Source of the DNA: Karstenula rhodostoma CBS 690.94
Lineage: Eukaryota > Ascomycota > Dothideomycetes > Pleosporales > Didymosphaeriaceae
Direction of reading: 5' to 3'
Assembly: GCA_010093485.1 (NCBI GenBank)
Contig: MU001492.1
Coordinates: 1,225,122 to 1,289,121, forward strand
Length of the DNA: 64,000 nt
The translations under genes and the position numbers were made by a program. The notes under the pieces were generated by a model. That model saw nothing but the letters and a program-made list of their open reading frames with translations, had not been told where the DNA came from and searched no databases. Each line of letters starts with the position of its first letter. Position 1 is the first letter of the stretch. Of this stretch, positions 1 through 11,911 are shown one piece after another.

Positions 1-98
1 GCAATCTTCTGCAGGACGCGCTTCTCTTGTTCTTGGGCCGCATAATCAACATGTAGAATGTTGGTCTGGACGTAGTCTCCGATCCTTCGGGCAGCCAT
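1..98 (-). CDS. N-terminal fragment of an unrecognised protein (cut by window start)
   Basis: On the minus strand an ATG at 98-96 opens a reading frame that runs without a stop to the window edge. It gives about 32 residues beginning MAARRIGDYVQTNIL and ending with a charged, helical stretch (QEQEKRVLQKI). Nothing in this short piece identifies a family. The rest of the gene lies outside the window, so it could also be a chance ORF. The 860 nt to its right would then be its promoter plus the 3' flank of the next gene. Confidence 0.35.
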   Translation of the reverse strand, partial: MAARRIGDYVQTNILHVDYAAQEQEKRVLQKI

Positions 99-959
99 TG
101 AGGTTCTTCACCGCTAGATCACGACAAAGGTCGCTTCTTTCTGTAATCCGATGGTATCGAACAGTCAGTCCGGAAGATGGAGACAAATGTCCGGGGGAAT
201 CCAATGCAGGACCTGGCTATCCAGTGGTCGAGGTGATGAGCGTCGAGCGGCGTTACCGTGCAGGACCACCAACGCGAGCTTATCATTTTGTCATTTGGGA
301 CTTTCAACCGGCTCTCAGTCCCGTTTGTAGTATAGTAGTGACGCGCTGGCATAATAACGCACTGAGCTCTTTGACCCGACGAGCCGATGCCTGGGTACAT
401 TACATCGGCCGAGAGGCTCTTGGCGGTTGAATGTCCCAACATGGCTGCGCTTTCCTGCTATACCAAGGATCATAGCAGAGGCACTCAGGAAATGCCGTGT
501 GACTGGCCACTGATTCAAGTGTACAGCGTGTGATATATGACATCTGGCAGTCCCAGACCTACATTCCGCCTGAGTGCCACTGGACCGTTCCCTTGCGTTG
601 ATCACTCATCTAAACAGCATCATGAGATAATCAGATCTTGGTAATGGAGGTATGGGTAATAGATCTAGTAAGGGTTATGATAGGGCAGTGGCGGTAGCTC
701 TCGGGTGGTCGTCGCGGGGAACTGTATCGCTAAGTGTTAACTAGTGTTTCTTAAACAGGAAAGAACATCACGTGCGCTTGCACTTTCCAAAGTTCCAAGG
801 TTCCAATTGTTTCGAGAATCCGGATCCTCACATCTGTATCGGCCATCTCACCGGTATTATGTGGCATCGTGGAGAACCCACGCAGTTCGAATTTCTTCTA
901 GTCTGTCGCAGAGCTCATGTCGTAAATGCTTCAGTTTGACCAGAAAGCGTTTCCTCCAC
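99..959. other. Intergenic region, no gene seen
   Basis: About 860 nt between a possible gene start at 98 and the 3' end of the regulator at 960. Small overlapping ORFs exist on both strands, but none has recognisable motifs or plausible splice partners. Confidence 0.5.
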
Positions 960-2541
960 CTATTCACACCTTGCTCGCTCCCAGACCAGCCTGCCAAGTG
1001 CATCATGTAACGCCCCAATCCATGGCCACCTCTCCACGACTTCCCTTGCCTCGCTCCAGCTCCGCAACTCCATCTTCCTCGTTTGCGCACACACCATCGG
1101 CATCAACCAGTCTGCATCCTCATCATCTGCTACCCACACACTGCCCATCATCAGCAACCATAATCTTAGGTCGTCCTCGCCGTCCAAAAAGTCGCTCTCA
1201 AGGACCCTTTTCAGTCTCCGCGTCACATTGCGGTAGCTCATTATGCGCTGCGAACCAACCTGCAAGAAAAGACTCATCATGAAGATCATGAGGCCGACAT
1301 GATACGAGTCTTCTATCCTCGGGGGGTGGTGCGAGTATGGTATGGCGAGCAAACGGTAGCAGATGGAGACGAGAAGTTCCTGGAAGAGGTAAAGATCTAC
1401 TTTTTGTGTTGAGGGGAGGTCGCTGAAGAGCGTGGATGCGCAGATGATGTCTATGAGGACGTCCAGAAGAGCGGGATCCAGTTTAGGATGCTGGACTTGC
1501 TTGCGCGCTGCTTCACGGTCGAAGGGGAGGTCCAGGGCCCGCAGAAGGGATATGACATGTGGCATTTTGCTGCGATAGAAGCGTGGCGTGTCTTCGCACT
1601 GGAGCGCGTACATCAGGTCTGTTCTAGAGGCGCGATGTGCGCCTGTCAGTGAAAGATCAACACTGAAGGGAGCGTGCACAACGTACTTGCAAGCCTTCAG
1701 TAAAATAGGCAAGCACCCTTCCAGTGAATCCAAACCACCTCGTAATTTGACCATCTGTGACAAGCCGTCTAGATGAATTCTCGCCGCCTTGTGCTGCTGC
1801 CTACACTGCTCCTGCGTAATAAGTGACATTACGATGCCCATTGTCGAGTCTGAGAGCGCCTCTTCGCTCTCAAGTCGCTTCCTGACGTACTTCAAACTAT
1901 TTGAAAGATGGTACATTGCTTCAGGTGATTTCTCGCCTCCGCCGAGAAAGAGCTCATTGCAGGCTTGCATCAGCGCGAGGTTGCAGTAAAAAGCTGAAAC
2001 CGGTCAACGGAAGTAAATACAGAACGATGAATTTGGTAATCAGTACCAGCTTTGTCAGACATCAGGATACTCATCCAAGTATATTTCGATTTCTCCATTG
2101 ATATGCCCAGGGCGATTGGGTACAGTTTATGCGCGATAAAGAGAAAGACTAGGACTTAGTTAACAGCGTCCTCGACGTCATCAGGAGAGGATTGTCATCA
2201 GTACAGTTGGAAATAACTTCCGCAAAGTGTGACGTGAGCTGCACGGGGAATGAAAGTCCAAATAGCACGTCGTTGTATATACTATCCTCTCTGAAGTTGT
2301 CCACATAGGCATAGCGATCGAATGCCGGCTGCTGACAAATTGCCACAGAAGACACAGCTGCTATCTTTGTAACTTGATAAGGGACTATATCTCTTCTCGA
2401 CTTTCGCTGTATCGTTCTTCCAGCATTCTTGCCCATCATTACATGGCGGCGCATCCGCTTCTTCGTGAGTTTGTCGACGTGGGTCCCATTGACAAAGCAG
2501 AATTCTTGCTGCATGTTAATGCCAAGGCCGTAGACTCGCAA
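960..2541 (-). CDS. Fungal transcription-factor-like protein lacking a zinc cluster
   Basis: Three exons on the minus strand: 2541-2205, 2148-2047 and 1993-960, giving 490 residues; introns are 56 and 53 nt and all phases agree. The N-terminus carries FVNGTHVDKLTKKRMRRHVM followed by a basic run. From memory this resembles the signature of fungal proteins that have an FVNxTxP...RxHVM element in place of a Zn2Cys6 finger. The middle (LYPIALGIS, then W-x-x-L-MSD, then YCNLALMQACNEL) matches the start of the fungal-specific transcription factor domain (Fungal_trans_2 type). The acidic, helical C-terminus also fits that family. The role is probably regulatory in the nucleus; no DNA-binding finger is visible. 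It is the first of four regulator-type genes in a row. The 5' end could start at an internal Met about ten codons downstream (MQQEFCFVNG). Confidence 0.75.
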
Positions 2542-3193
2542 GATTGGGAGAGCAATGGATTCTCGTCGTGAGCGAAGATGGGTGGTTGATGCGTGAGACG
2601 TAGTGCATTGGGGACTCGCGATGTAAGACGAATGATCTGCAGGGCTAGCGGAGCTAGGGCTACTTAAGTGGTGCGGAGATAAGCGCCTAAACCCACCTAG
2701 ACAATGTCCCGCTTCGGCGTCCGCGTGCTCTTGATGCTGAATACCACGCCGAGAATGACCATCGAAGTCTGAAATTCGAGTATGTTCACATAATTTCGAT
2801 TCAATCTAAAGGCAATGCACATGCACGGCCACCAGTTTAAGTATTGCGAATCTTTCCACAAGTGACTTTCCTTGAGGATCACCTCCAAGTCGCAGCAGAG
2901 ATCTGGGGGATATCTGCATCTTATACACATTCCAGCCATGTATTGTTGTAATGTTCAAATCATTCCGTGCAACAAATTGAGATAGCGTCGCGCCCATCGT
3001 GCCCCCGCATCGAGCTTGCGTTTTCATGTTGGATCCTATCTTCAGTCCCGTTCGCGAACACCTGCAGCACGGAAGCTACCGAAAGGTCTTCCAGCAGGAG
3101 GATGGGATAGTATCCGCTAGACGCCAGCCATTGACCTGACCGGTGTTAGTCAGCTGCGTTCTGCCGCCTCCACAACATACCTCCCTACTGGCC
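2542..3193. other. Intergenic region, no gene seen
   Basis: About 650 nt between two co-directional regulator genes. It should contain the promoter of the downstream (leftward) gene. No conserved ORF or repeat is visible. Confidence 0.5.
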
Positions 3194-5103
3194 TCAGACC
3201 TTCTGGCCCCAGACCAGCTCAGGCATCTTCAGGTAGCTGTCCAGGCTGCGGATAGGAATGTTGAGGCTTCCCTCGTCATCTGGAAAGCCCAGCGACTGGT
3301 TGAAGCACTCTTGATATACGGACCTCAAAGCGCGGCGCACAGCTTTTGCGCATTCCTCGGGACTGTCTGGCACGACACCCATTCCCTCATCCAAGGCGTA
3401 CATCTTCATCATGCGGAAGAGCTGCGATCCGATCCATGTGAGCTGGCCCGGACGAATCGTTCGTGTTAAACATTCGCAATCGTACCCCGCGTGCTTTCCG
3501 AAAAGTCCTAAGAGTAGTGACAATGGGTACATTGAGTGCCATGCGCCATATGCTGTGGCGTGCTTTCTATGAATATCTTCGGAAAGAATGTGCTCCTTCG
3601 CGATTGGTGGGTCCTGCATGTTGTGGTATGCAGGGTATACGAACTGGGATTTTGGATTGGTGAGATCCGTGATATAGAGAGCGCCATCGCGGTCGCCAAG
3701 GTAGAAGGGGATGGAGTAGCACATGGAGTCTACGACTGACTGAATAGTCTCGCTCGTATCTTGCGGACCCATATGGGGCTCGAGCCAGCCATGCGTCTGC
3801 ATGATGCTCAATATCTTATTAATGATGAGTTGAAAGCCGCGGTAAGTGTTGAAGACAGAAGCGACTTGGACTGATGGGTAGACTTCGCATGTTTCTTGGT
3901 ACATGGGAATGTGAGTTTTCGGCCATGGTGTCCATTTCCGCGGCAGCCAGTATTCTGGGGCGTCCGTCAGCCATTCAGAGGATGCTTTTTGGACGTCGAG
4001 AATTGCTTTGTAAATCGTAGTGACATCGGTTTTATGTGAACATTGCCCGTCAGAACAACGGGGATGGCTTTTGAGAAGGACTTGGAAGCTATGCTGGATG
4101 TTCGCAACCGAAATACCAATCCAGTTAAGCTTCATCGCTGGGGTTCTGGGCATAGTATAAGGCAAAGAAGCGAACCACGGGATGAGGCCCGGATCGACCT
4201 GGAAACCGACGTTAGCATATTCCAAAGGCTTGGAGGCGGTTTGTTGGGTCTGCTAAACGAAGTGAGTATCCTATGCGTGAAAGCAGTGCTATAACGCAGT
4301 GAGTGTTGTTGGGTTGTCAAACAAAAAGGTGCTTTCTCATGATCGCTGCGCAGCTGAAACCTAAAGTAACGAAATCATATCATACGTACGGGTTGGCACT
4401 CGCGGATCGCTAATGAAACCTCGATGCTGAGAACATTGAGAAGCAAGCCTCGTGAAGCCACTGTTGAAAAGCTCTCTGTCGGTAGACTCTGGATCAGCGC
4501 AAGGGCTCCATTGTAATGCGTTTTGGACGCGGGGCGCAAGCCGAATACGGCGGCTATATTCTCGTGGAACTGCAGAAGTAGGATTGTCATCAGCACCTCA
4601 GGTCCATCGATCGGTCCCTCCCTTAGACGTTTCCGAAGCCCACGTATAGCGCGGATAAACGCCGGATTCCTTGCCCGGGGCCCATCCCTGTGTAACCGCC
4701 ATACATTAAAGAGGATGCCACCAACTGCTGTAGCCGCATCCGAAACCGGCGAGCTAGCTGGACTAGCACTTATGGTCGGGGCAACACTCTCCCACAGCCC
4801 TCGACTCGATACTTGATCTCTTCCAGCAGTCGCAAAGTTCATGACAAAGAAATTCAAGGCTTGCGTCTCGAAATTCTCCTGTAGACCGGCCGGAGCGGGA
4901 ACATGCGCTGGGCCGGATCCCGAGCGATGCACCACTGATGCCGTCTCGTCCTTGAACCGAATCCTTAGTGGCTTTTCTGACTCGTACCCTGGACAGGTGT
5001 ACCCGGATTTAGTACACCTCTTGCAGGCAGGCTCATTCTCGTCGCATTTAATGCGTCGCTGCTTGCATGTCCTGCAGCCCCACGAGCGACCGAGATTGAC
5101 CAT
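3194..5103 (-). CDS. Zn(II)2Cys6 transcription factor
   Basis: Two exons, 5103-4390 and 4252-3194, joined in phase 0 across a 137-nt intron, give about 590 residues. The N-terminus has a complete binuclear zinc cluster, C-x2-C-x6-C-x6-C-x2-C-x6-C (from WGCRTC to GYTCPG, residues about 9-37), followed by a basic, proline-rich linker. The rest is a helical fungal-specific transcription factor region (Fungal_trans_2 type) with no other domain. It is expected to bind CGG-type half-sites as a nuclear regulator; its targets cannot be told from sequence. The intron is longer than the 50-60 nt typical of the window. The acceptor may be TTAG or the CAG three bases further on, so one residue at the junction is uncertain. 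Confidence 0.85.
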
Positions 5104-5918
5104 AATGAATGGTAAGAAGAGGCGTAATTTGTAGTGGTACTCGGGTTACTGTCAGCTTCTGCGCTGTAGAATATTAATACACAAATGCGATTGCGGTCGT
5201 GAACGGACGGTGAGGCTGAAGATGAACTTGCTCGCAACGTACTTGTCTAGAATGGCCTAGCGTAGGAATGTCTTGGGGCCGCCTACGTATGTAGGGCTGA
5301 TTCCACCACCCTGCAACGTAGTCTACGAGCGTAATCTGTAGTGCTGCAATCGACGTGTGTATCCTTGAGATGTGTTCTTATTTAGGAGAATCTATCGCAG
5401 CAAGTTCACGTCAAGTAAGGCAATGACTGCTTTTGATGGTGCACCTCAGACTTGAAGCGAAGAACAGCATGAGCTCGCTTGCTCGTTGACCTGACGATCT
5501 TGAACATTAAATCTTTCTTGGTGAGCATGGCCATCAACTCCTCTCGCCAAGCGAAAATGGGCGGAGCTAAAGTCATGGAGATTGTCTATTTGTAATGGGA
5601 CGAGAAGAAGGGAGAAAAGGCGGGAGCCCTACCAAGGGTGATTTGTCAAGTTCGCAAGCGGTTTCAGAGCACGATTTACCAACCCACATGTATATCCTAT
5701 TTGAAGTTTCGCGTACTTCTCGTGCGAAAGCGATCGACGAAATCAGTTCTGTGTTTGTAGCATCTGGAGAACTCCGCGAGTAATATATTTGCTTCAGTAG
5801 ATAGAGAATTAGAGAATAGCTGAAGTAACTTTGATGCCGCGCTAATTTGAGCTTTCGTCGTGTAGCGTACAGAAATCGTTCTCATCATCAGTTGCGAATC
5901 AGTAAAATGAAGACCCAA
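5104..5918. other. Intergenic region, no gene seen
   Basis: About 815 nt between the start of one regulator and the 3' end of the next, both on the minus strand. It should hold the promoter of the 3194-5103 gene. No convincing coding or repeat content. Confidence 0.5.
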
Positions 5919-8333
5919 TCATCTCCAATTGACGTGATTGTTGTTAGGGTCCTGCACCGGCCCGCCCACGTCTGCCCCAGGAGAATGCAGTTGCTGCTGT
6001 ACAGGCAAACCTGGTCCGTATATCATGGCTTGTCTCATTCTTCCTTCAGTTGGTTGGGGCATGTCTGGCATCGGCTGAGGTGGTGGTGTCCAATCTTGTA
6101 TCTGCCCTGGTGAATGTGATGCATATGGACTGCTCTGGGTATTGTATGGACTTGTTGAGAAGGGACTCGTTTGTGGAGGGTATATTGCAGGCGGCGTTGT
6201 TGGCAGACCGTGGTGCAATTGTTGCTGTGGTGAAGACCCCGGCAGGTTCATCCACGGCTGATTGAAATATTGCACAGGTATTCCTTGGGGTGGAGGGGAG
6301 GCATGGGGGGAGGCAGCTGCGCGATTGTATAACTGCGTTAGAAGTGCCTGAGACTCACGCTGAAATCGTTCTCGCCAGTGAGTGAAGCCAAACCTCAAAC
6401 CGAAACTAGATAATATATCTGTGAAGTCATTTATGGTGTTGATAGCCCGTGTGACCGGGTCTAGGGGCACCGTGTGACCATCTGGTAATGGCGGTGCAGG
6501 GAAAGGTGGTGCTAATACAGGAGCAGGCGGCGCCAAAGGATCCTCGGACACGTTCGTGGGGGCGGCAGGAACCGGTGGAGCAGGTGGTACCGGGTGCAAA
6601 ATGGCGTCCATATTTCGTGCAAGCACGTCGACAAACTGACGGCCAGTCATATACGCTCGCATGGCATCGTAGAAGGTGACTGGGGGTTTGGTTGTGTGGG
6701 AGGCCTTTTTGAGCTGCGCTAGAAGATTCGTCGCGTAGGCGATGCAGTGTTCGAAGATCAGACGCTGCGCGTACTCCTGGATGTGTGGGACGCGTGAGCT
6801 GGGGGACAGTATGTACACGTAGCTGTAGAGAAGCTCGAGCTCAAAGAAGCATCTGAGCGCTGGGAGTGTGCTCTGGGACATTGACTGAAACCACTCCGTC
6901 ATTCGGTTGTACATTTTCCAAATGTATGGATATGGGTCGTGCCATGGCTCGCGACCGGACTGGAACAGGTCCATGTACCATTCGGACTGGATTTGGCGGA
7001 TCTTGAACAGGTCGAGGGCAGAATCGAAGGCTTGCAAGAAAACATGGTTTTGCGGAGACGAATGCTTGGGTGAGGCAGGTGAGCTGTGAAACGGAAGGTG
7101 CACGTGTGCAGAGTCATCTGAGAAGGAGAAGGCGCGAGTCTGCACCAGCGCAGTCGACCTGGCAAGATCAGCAACCGAGCAATACCAGCAAAGGTCATGC
7201 CAACGTACCTATCGAGCGAATACACACACCAGTACACGCGCCGGCGGATCTCCAACTTGGGACGAGCTATCGCTGTGCTCTTGGATGGGTCCTGGTGGAT
7301 GCCAAGATCGACCATGGCTCTAGAAGCAGCCCCGATCAGGGTCCAGCTGTCGAAGTGGTGAGGGTCCATTGTCGCGTATATCACCAGCAAAACCAATGCT
7401 TGTATACTGCTGATGAAACCAGGATGAAGAACCTTCTCAGCCTGCTCCAGGGCAGCATTCACGTGTCCAACCGCGTCCGAGTACAGCGTGTCGCCGCGCT
7501 GTTCCGACTGAGACAAGCACGCAATGGCAAGCACCATTCGGACGACCCAGATATCAAAGGGTTTTGCCACGCCTTCTAGGTGATAAACCGCATCAACACA
7601 TGCATATAGGGTGGCTTCCTCGAACACGGGCAAGAGCGTGAATATATTATTCACATACTGCTGGATCAGGGGCGTCGCCGCATATCGCGGAGGCAGCTTC
7701 TTTGTCAGACCGGCCGGCATGGGTTCCTTGGAGCTCGCAGATAAGATGAGGCGAGCATACGACATCTCGGTGGTGAAGCCGTAGAAGTCTCTCGCGGTGG
7801 CGTTCACAGCCCTAGCCAATGTCAATACGAGCTGGAAGGACCAATCACCGGGGAGGCACCCACAAAAGGCCAAAATCCGACACCAACTCGTCGATGCTCG
7901 ATGCTTCTTTCCGCTGCGCTGCGCGATTGTTGGAGCTGTTGGGCTTCACAGTCTCCACCGAAGACCGACGAGGGTTGGTAACATCGATGTCGAGCATCAT
8001 CAAAGACGACTTCCTCCGCGCCTTCTTCGCTTCGGCTATCTTCTTCTCTAGTCTCTCCACCTTGGCTTCGAGCGTCGCGACATAACTCCTTTCCTTGCCC
8101 CGCGCGAACTGGTCGTTTGTGCTTGAGCACTCCGAGGCGCGGTTTGACTTTTCGCAGGCGGTGCATGCAGGCAACTTGCCGTCACATTTGATTTTGGCAG
8201 CTCTACATCTCTGGCAGGCAGCGACGGGTCTGCTCACGCGGAGCAGGGGTGTTTCCAGCACCATGAGGTCGTTTCCGACGAGAGGGTAGGTGTCGAAGTC
8301 TGGAATCATGGCGGACATCAACATCAAATTCAC
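5919..8333 (-). CDS. Zn(II)2Cys6 transcription factor with proline-rich tail
   Basis: Three exons (8333-7864, 7811-7209, 7158-5919) with introns of 52 and 50 nt encode 770 residues. A zinc cluster C-x2-C-x6-C-x6-C-x2-C-x8-C (ACQRCRAAKIKC ... ECSS, about residues 40-69) is followed by a coiled-coil stretch (YVATLEAKVERLEKKI) typical of dimerising Gal4-type factors. The central Fungal_trans domain (PF04082 type) is recognisable by IRRRVYW and SLDR..., the latter restored across intron 2 to give a segment that ends in FSFSDD. The last 150 residues are rich in Pro, Gln and Ser and look like a disordered activation region. Transcription is divergent from the regulator at 9301, with 967 nt between the starts. 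The specific target pathway is not recognisable. Confidence 0.9.
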
Positions 8334-9300
8334 GTGAAGGCCCGATTGGAGAGGGGAAGAAGGTCCGACACTGGGATGTGGGGTTTGGTCGGCACCACTA
8401 GGAGAAGCTCACTTGGAGGCGGAGGAGGGACACATGGTGAAGAGGGCTGGAGAAGAAGAAGTCGAACAGAGCCAACTGGACTTACCGAGTCGGTGGAGGG
8501 TACGATACGGGTTTAGTGTGACAGGGCCAGGTCCAGGCGGGCCATGGGAGGGTTTGCAGCACAGGGCTTCAGCTCGTGCGTCGGTCGACGGACGTGGTGT
8601 TGAGGGGCCAGCTGCGCGGGGACAGGGAGGGCGACAGGGAGCGGGCGGGGCGCAGCAGATGCACAATGCGCCCTCTGGTCTGGATCTGATGGTGGACGAC
8701 GGGACCGGCCTCAGCGGGTGCGGGAGGAATGGCGCGTAGGCGGTCTGTACGATGCCCCGCGCAGTGCAGCCCAGTGCAGACAGCGTGCTTCTCGGCGGGC
8801 TGGCGGCGGAGAGATGCGACGCGAGCGCCCTGACGTTTGCTCGTCGAAGCGGCGCGGAGCCTATCACGCAGCGCCCCCACGGCGCGCCACTGGGCGCAGC
8901 GTCTCCGCAACGGGCTGGCTAGCAGCCGCGGTGTTGACGGCTCCTCGACAGCTGCGGCCGCTGGTGTGGGCGAGGCGGTAATGATTTGACACGCGCCGGG
9001 CTCGACTGTCGTTGCAGCCGGGCGTGGGGACCGGGACCGGGACCTGGACCTGGACCTGGACCTGAGCGACTACATACACAGGCCCGCAACTGCCTGCGCT
9101 CTGCCTCTGCGCTTGGCCGTTGCACACACATTGCCGTCGGTGCCTCGCCGACTCTCCCACTCCTGCCCACGTCCCGCGCCTCCTCGCCTGCTGCCGCCGA
9201 CCTGCCCTGGGATGGACGTGCGCGCTGTCGCTCCACCCGCTGACCTTTTCCCTCGCCGGACCTCTCCTGGAGCGCGCGCGCCCGCGATCCCACGGTGACC
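8334..9300. promoter_or_regulatory. Shared GC-rich promoter region of two divergent regulators
   Basis: 967 nt lie between the ATG of the leftward factor (8333) and the ATG of the rightward factor (9301). The region is GC-rich and carries a short hexanucleotide repeat at 9027-9062. Several sizeable ORFs cross it in many frames, as expected in GC-rich DNA, but none has a recognisable motif. Co-regulation is inferred from the geometry alone. Confidence 0.4.
9027..9062 (+). repeat. Hexanucleotide tandem repeat (GGGACC)3(TGGACC)3
   Basis: Six adjacent 6-nt units, three GGGACC followed by three TGGACC, in the divergent promoter about 240 nt upstream of the 9301 start. It is a short microsatellite with one variant base between its two halves. 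Confidence 0.85.
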
Positions 9301-11911
9301 ATGGACTCGAGGCCACAGCACGGCAACCACGCGAACCGTGTGCTGCAGTCCAACGAGGAGGGCGCTGCCGGCTCCCCTAACCGCATCGCCCACACGCTCA
9401 CGGCCTGCTGCCGCTGCCGCACGGTACGTACCAACCGCGCACCCACACCACCGCCCTAGATCTGTACTGAGACATGCACAGCGCAAGACGCGATGTGATC
9501 CTGGCCTACCCCGCTGCGGTCCCTGCGAGCGTACCAATTCCCACTGCGAATACTACGACCCCGCCAAGGGCACAAAGATCCCCCGCAACTACGTCGTCCA
9601 CCTGCAGCACAAGGTGCGACATCTGGAGAAGCAGCTCGCCGACCTGGACAAGGACGACGGCGAGCCGGATCCTGAGGATGTGATGCGGGGGTCGGCCGCT
9701 GTCAAGGTGCAGGACACCGACGAATCCAAGTTCTTGGGGCCCTCCAGCGGCATTACCATCACGCGCCTGGTGATGCAGCTGGCGAAACAATTCACCGATT
9801 CAAAGAGCATCTCGGAGATTGTGCCCGATGCGCGCGCGAAAACCATAAAGGCCACCTTTGACCAGGAAGATGCGCGACCCACGTCAAAGGTCTATCCGCT
9901 GGTCAGTGATGTAGCGGCTGAAGACTTGCCCAACAGAGACCTGACCAATCTCCTTGTGGAACTGTTCTATTGCAAAGGTGCGCGCTCTTCTCCACTCCAT
10001 CGTAGCGATACTGACAACCGCAGTCCATGCCATGTACCCGATTTTCCACGAACCGACCTTCACCCAGGATGTCGAGGATGTATACAGCGGGTCGATCGAT
10101 GCTTATCAAAACTTTTGCCTCCGCATGGTGATTGCCATTAGCCTACAAAGGATGGACACGCAATACGCAGGCCTTGCCGACAGCTATTACCTCGCCGCGC
10201 TGAAGTACTTCGAGCAGGCGATCAAGCCTATGAACCTCAAGACCCTGCAATGCTTCGCGCTAATTGCTGGCTACTCTCTTTTAACCCCGACTAGAACTGC
10301 AGTCTACTACATAATCGGTCTGGGTGTGAGGTTATGCCAGGCCTTGGGGCTACACGAGGAGAAAACCATCACCATGGGCCCTGGTGGCAGGCCTGCTAAC
10401 CCTCTTGAGGTTGACATGCGCCGACGGGTGTTCTGGAGCATCCTGACTATGGACTACGGTCTGTCTCACAGTCTTGGTCGTCCTAGTCACTTTGCCACCA
10501 GGCGCGAACACATCGATGTCAACTTCTGCGAGCTTGTTGACGATCCTTTCATCACAAAGGAGGGTATCCGACAGGCACCACAACCTTCGCTGAAGAAATG
10601 GATAGCGATTCACTTTTACAAGATGCGACTGTTACAGCTAGAAATGCGAAGAAAACTCTATCTTAGGAAGCGACCAGAACCTAAAGACGATCAGGATCCC
10701 TGGTTCATGGAGATGCAGAAGAAGATAGAAGCGTGGAGAGATACCAGTCCGGAGATGGACGCCGGCTCTGGGCTCAACAAAGTTTGGCAAGTCATCGCTC
10801 TGCCATGCCCTTTGAATATCTCTAACAATAGGACAGGTTCATCGGAAGATACAACACCATGGTTTGTCTCTTGTATCGCCCGTCGCCTCAGATTCCGCGA
10901 CCTTCGGCACGAGCTGCGGTACTGTGTTTCGATGCCTGCGAGTACAACATCTACATGACCCAGAAGCAGATTCAAACACAGAGCGTAGACATAACATGGA
11001 TATTCACCCAAGCCATCTTCATGGCTGTAAACGTCATGCTCTGGAGTCTTTCATACTCCGAGGTTCGTCGCAACCATGGCCGAGAAGAAGTCGAGGGACA
11101 TTTGAGCGCTGCGCTCGAGTCCATCGAGTTGGCTTCCAGACGGTGGCCGGGTGTCGCATCTGCTCTTGGGCTCTACCAGAACCTGATTGGCGCATGCATG
11201 AAGATATACGACAAAGATGGTGATATTCCCATAGCGGCTGGTTCGCCATCCGACAGCGTATCGGTAGTCTCATCGAGCATGGTCGAGGGCATCAACAGGT
11301 CCCGCACAACAAGCCCGGCATCGGCTTCGACTGCATCAGTGAGAACGCCCTCCGAAAGTGTACCACCTCCGTTTGGCTATTTACCCACGAACCAGAATCA
11401 GAACCAAAACCTTTACAACTTCGATACTCCGAACGCAACCATGTCATCGCCGTCTTCGAGCGCACAGCCTGCTTCAAGTCACACCTCGCCCCAGCAGGCA
11501 CCGCCGCAACCTTACATCGACACGCATACGAAACTTCCCATAGACAATATGCCGACATTCAACTATCCACCGACCACCCAGTTTACTCCTTTACCAACAA
11601 CATACGCAGAGCTTCCTCATTGGAACCCAACCTTTACAATGTCCCCGCAGGATTCCTTCAGCATGAACGGGATGCAGCCAGTACCTTCGCCTATCTATAA
11701 CGAGAGTTATGCTGCACATCAAGGTTATCCCATGACCGATTATCTGTATCCACAATGGAGCCAAGAGGGTGTCAGTCGAGGACATGGCCTGAACCAAGAG
11801 CAACAAATGCAGTTGATGCATGATTTCGAGGCCAACGAAACTGGTAAGATCGAACAGATGATCGAACAGAGCCATCAATTATTCCGACCATACTCGCAAG
11901 CACCATATTGA
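9301..11911 (+). CDS. Zn(II)2Cys6 transcription factor
   Basis: Four exons (9301-9423, 9482-9977, 10024-10790, 10832-11911; introns 58, 46 and 41 nt) encode 821 residues. The zinc cluster TACCRCRT|RKTRCDPGLPRC with GPCERTNSHCEYYD is interrupted by the first intron and needs it removed to be complete. It is followed by NYVVHLQHKVRHLEKQL, a coiled coil close behind the finger. The Fungal_trans domain (PF04082 type) is clear: MYPIFHEPTF, then GLGVRLCQALGLHEE, then MRRRVFWSILTMDY and LGRP. The C-terminal 250 residues are rich in Ser, Pro, Gln and Asn and are probably disordered. The finger plus the following IPRNYVVHLQ segment recalls the PPR1-like group, but that is too weak for a name. Start chosen because the finger frame begins there and no earlier in-frame ATG fits. 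Confidence 0.9.

Noticed and set aside
1640..1700. Possible extra intron in exon 3 of the first regulator (GTACGT...ACAG)
   Set aside because: The 44-nt excision changes frame and leads to a stop; the unspliced frame is open and family-like.
8919..9537. Several ORFs of 150-175 codons in the divergent regulator promoter
   Set aside because: Overlapping frames on the minus strand, all Arg/Gly/Pro-rich, as expected in GC-rich DNA; they include the hexamer repeat.
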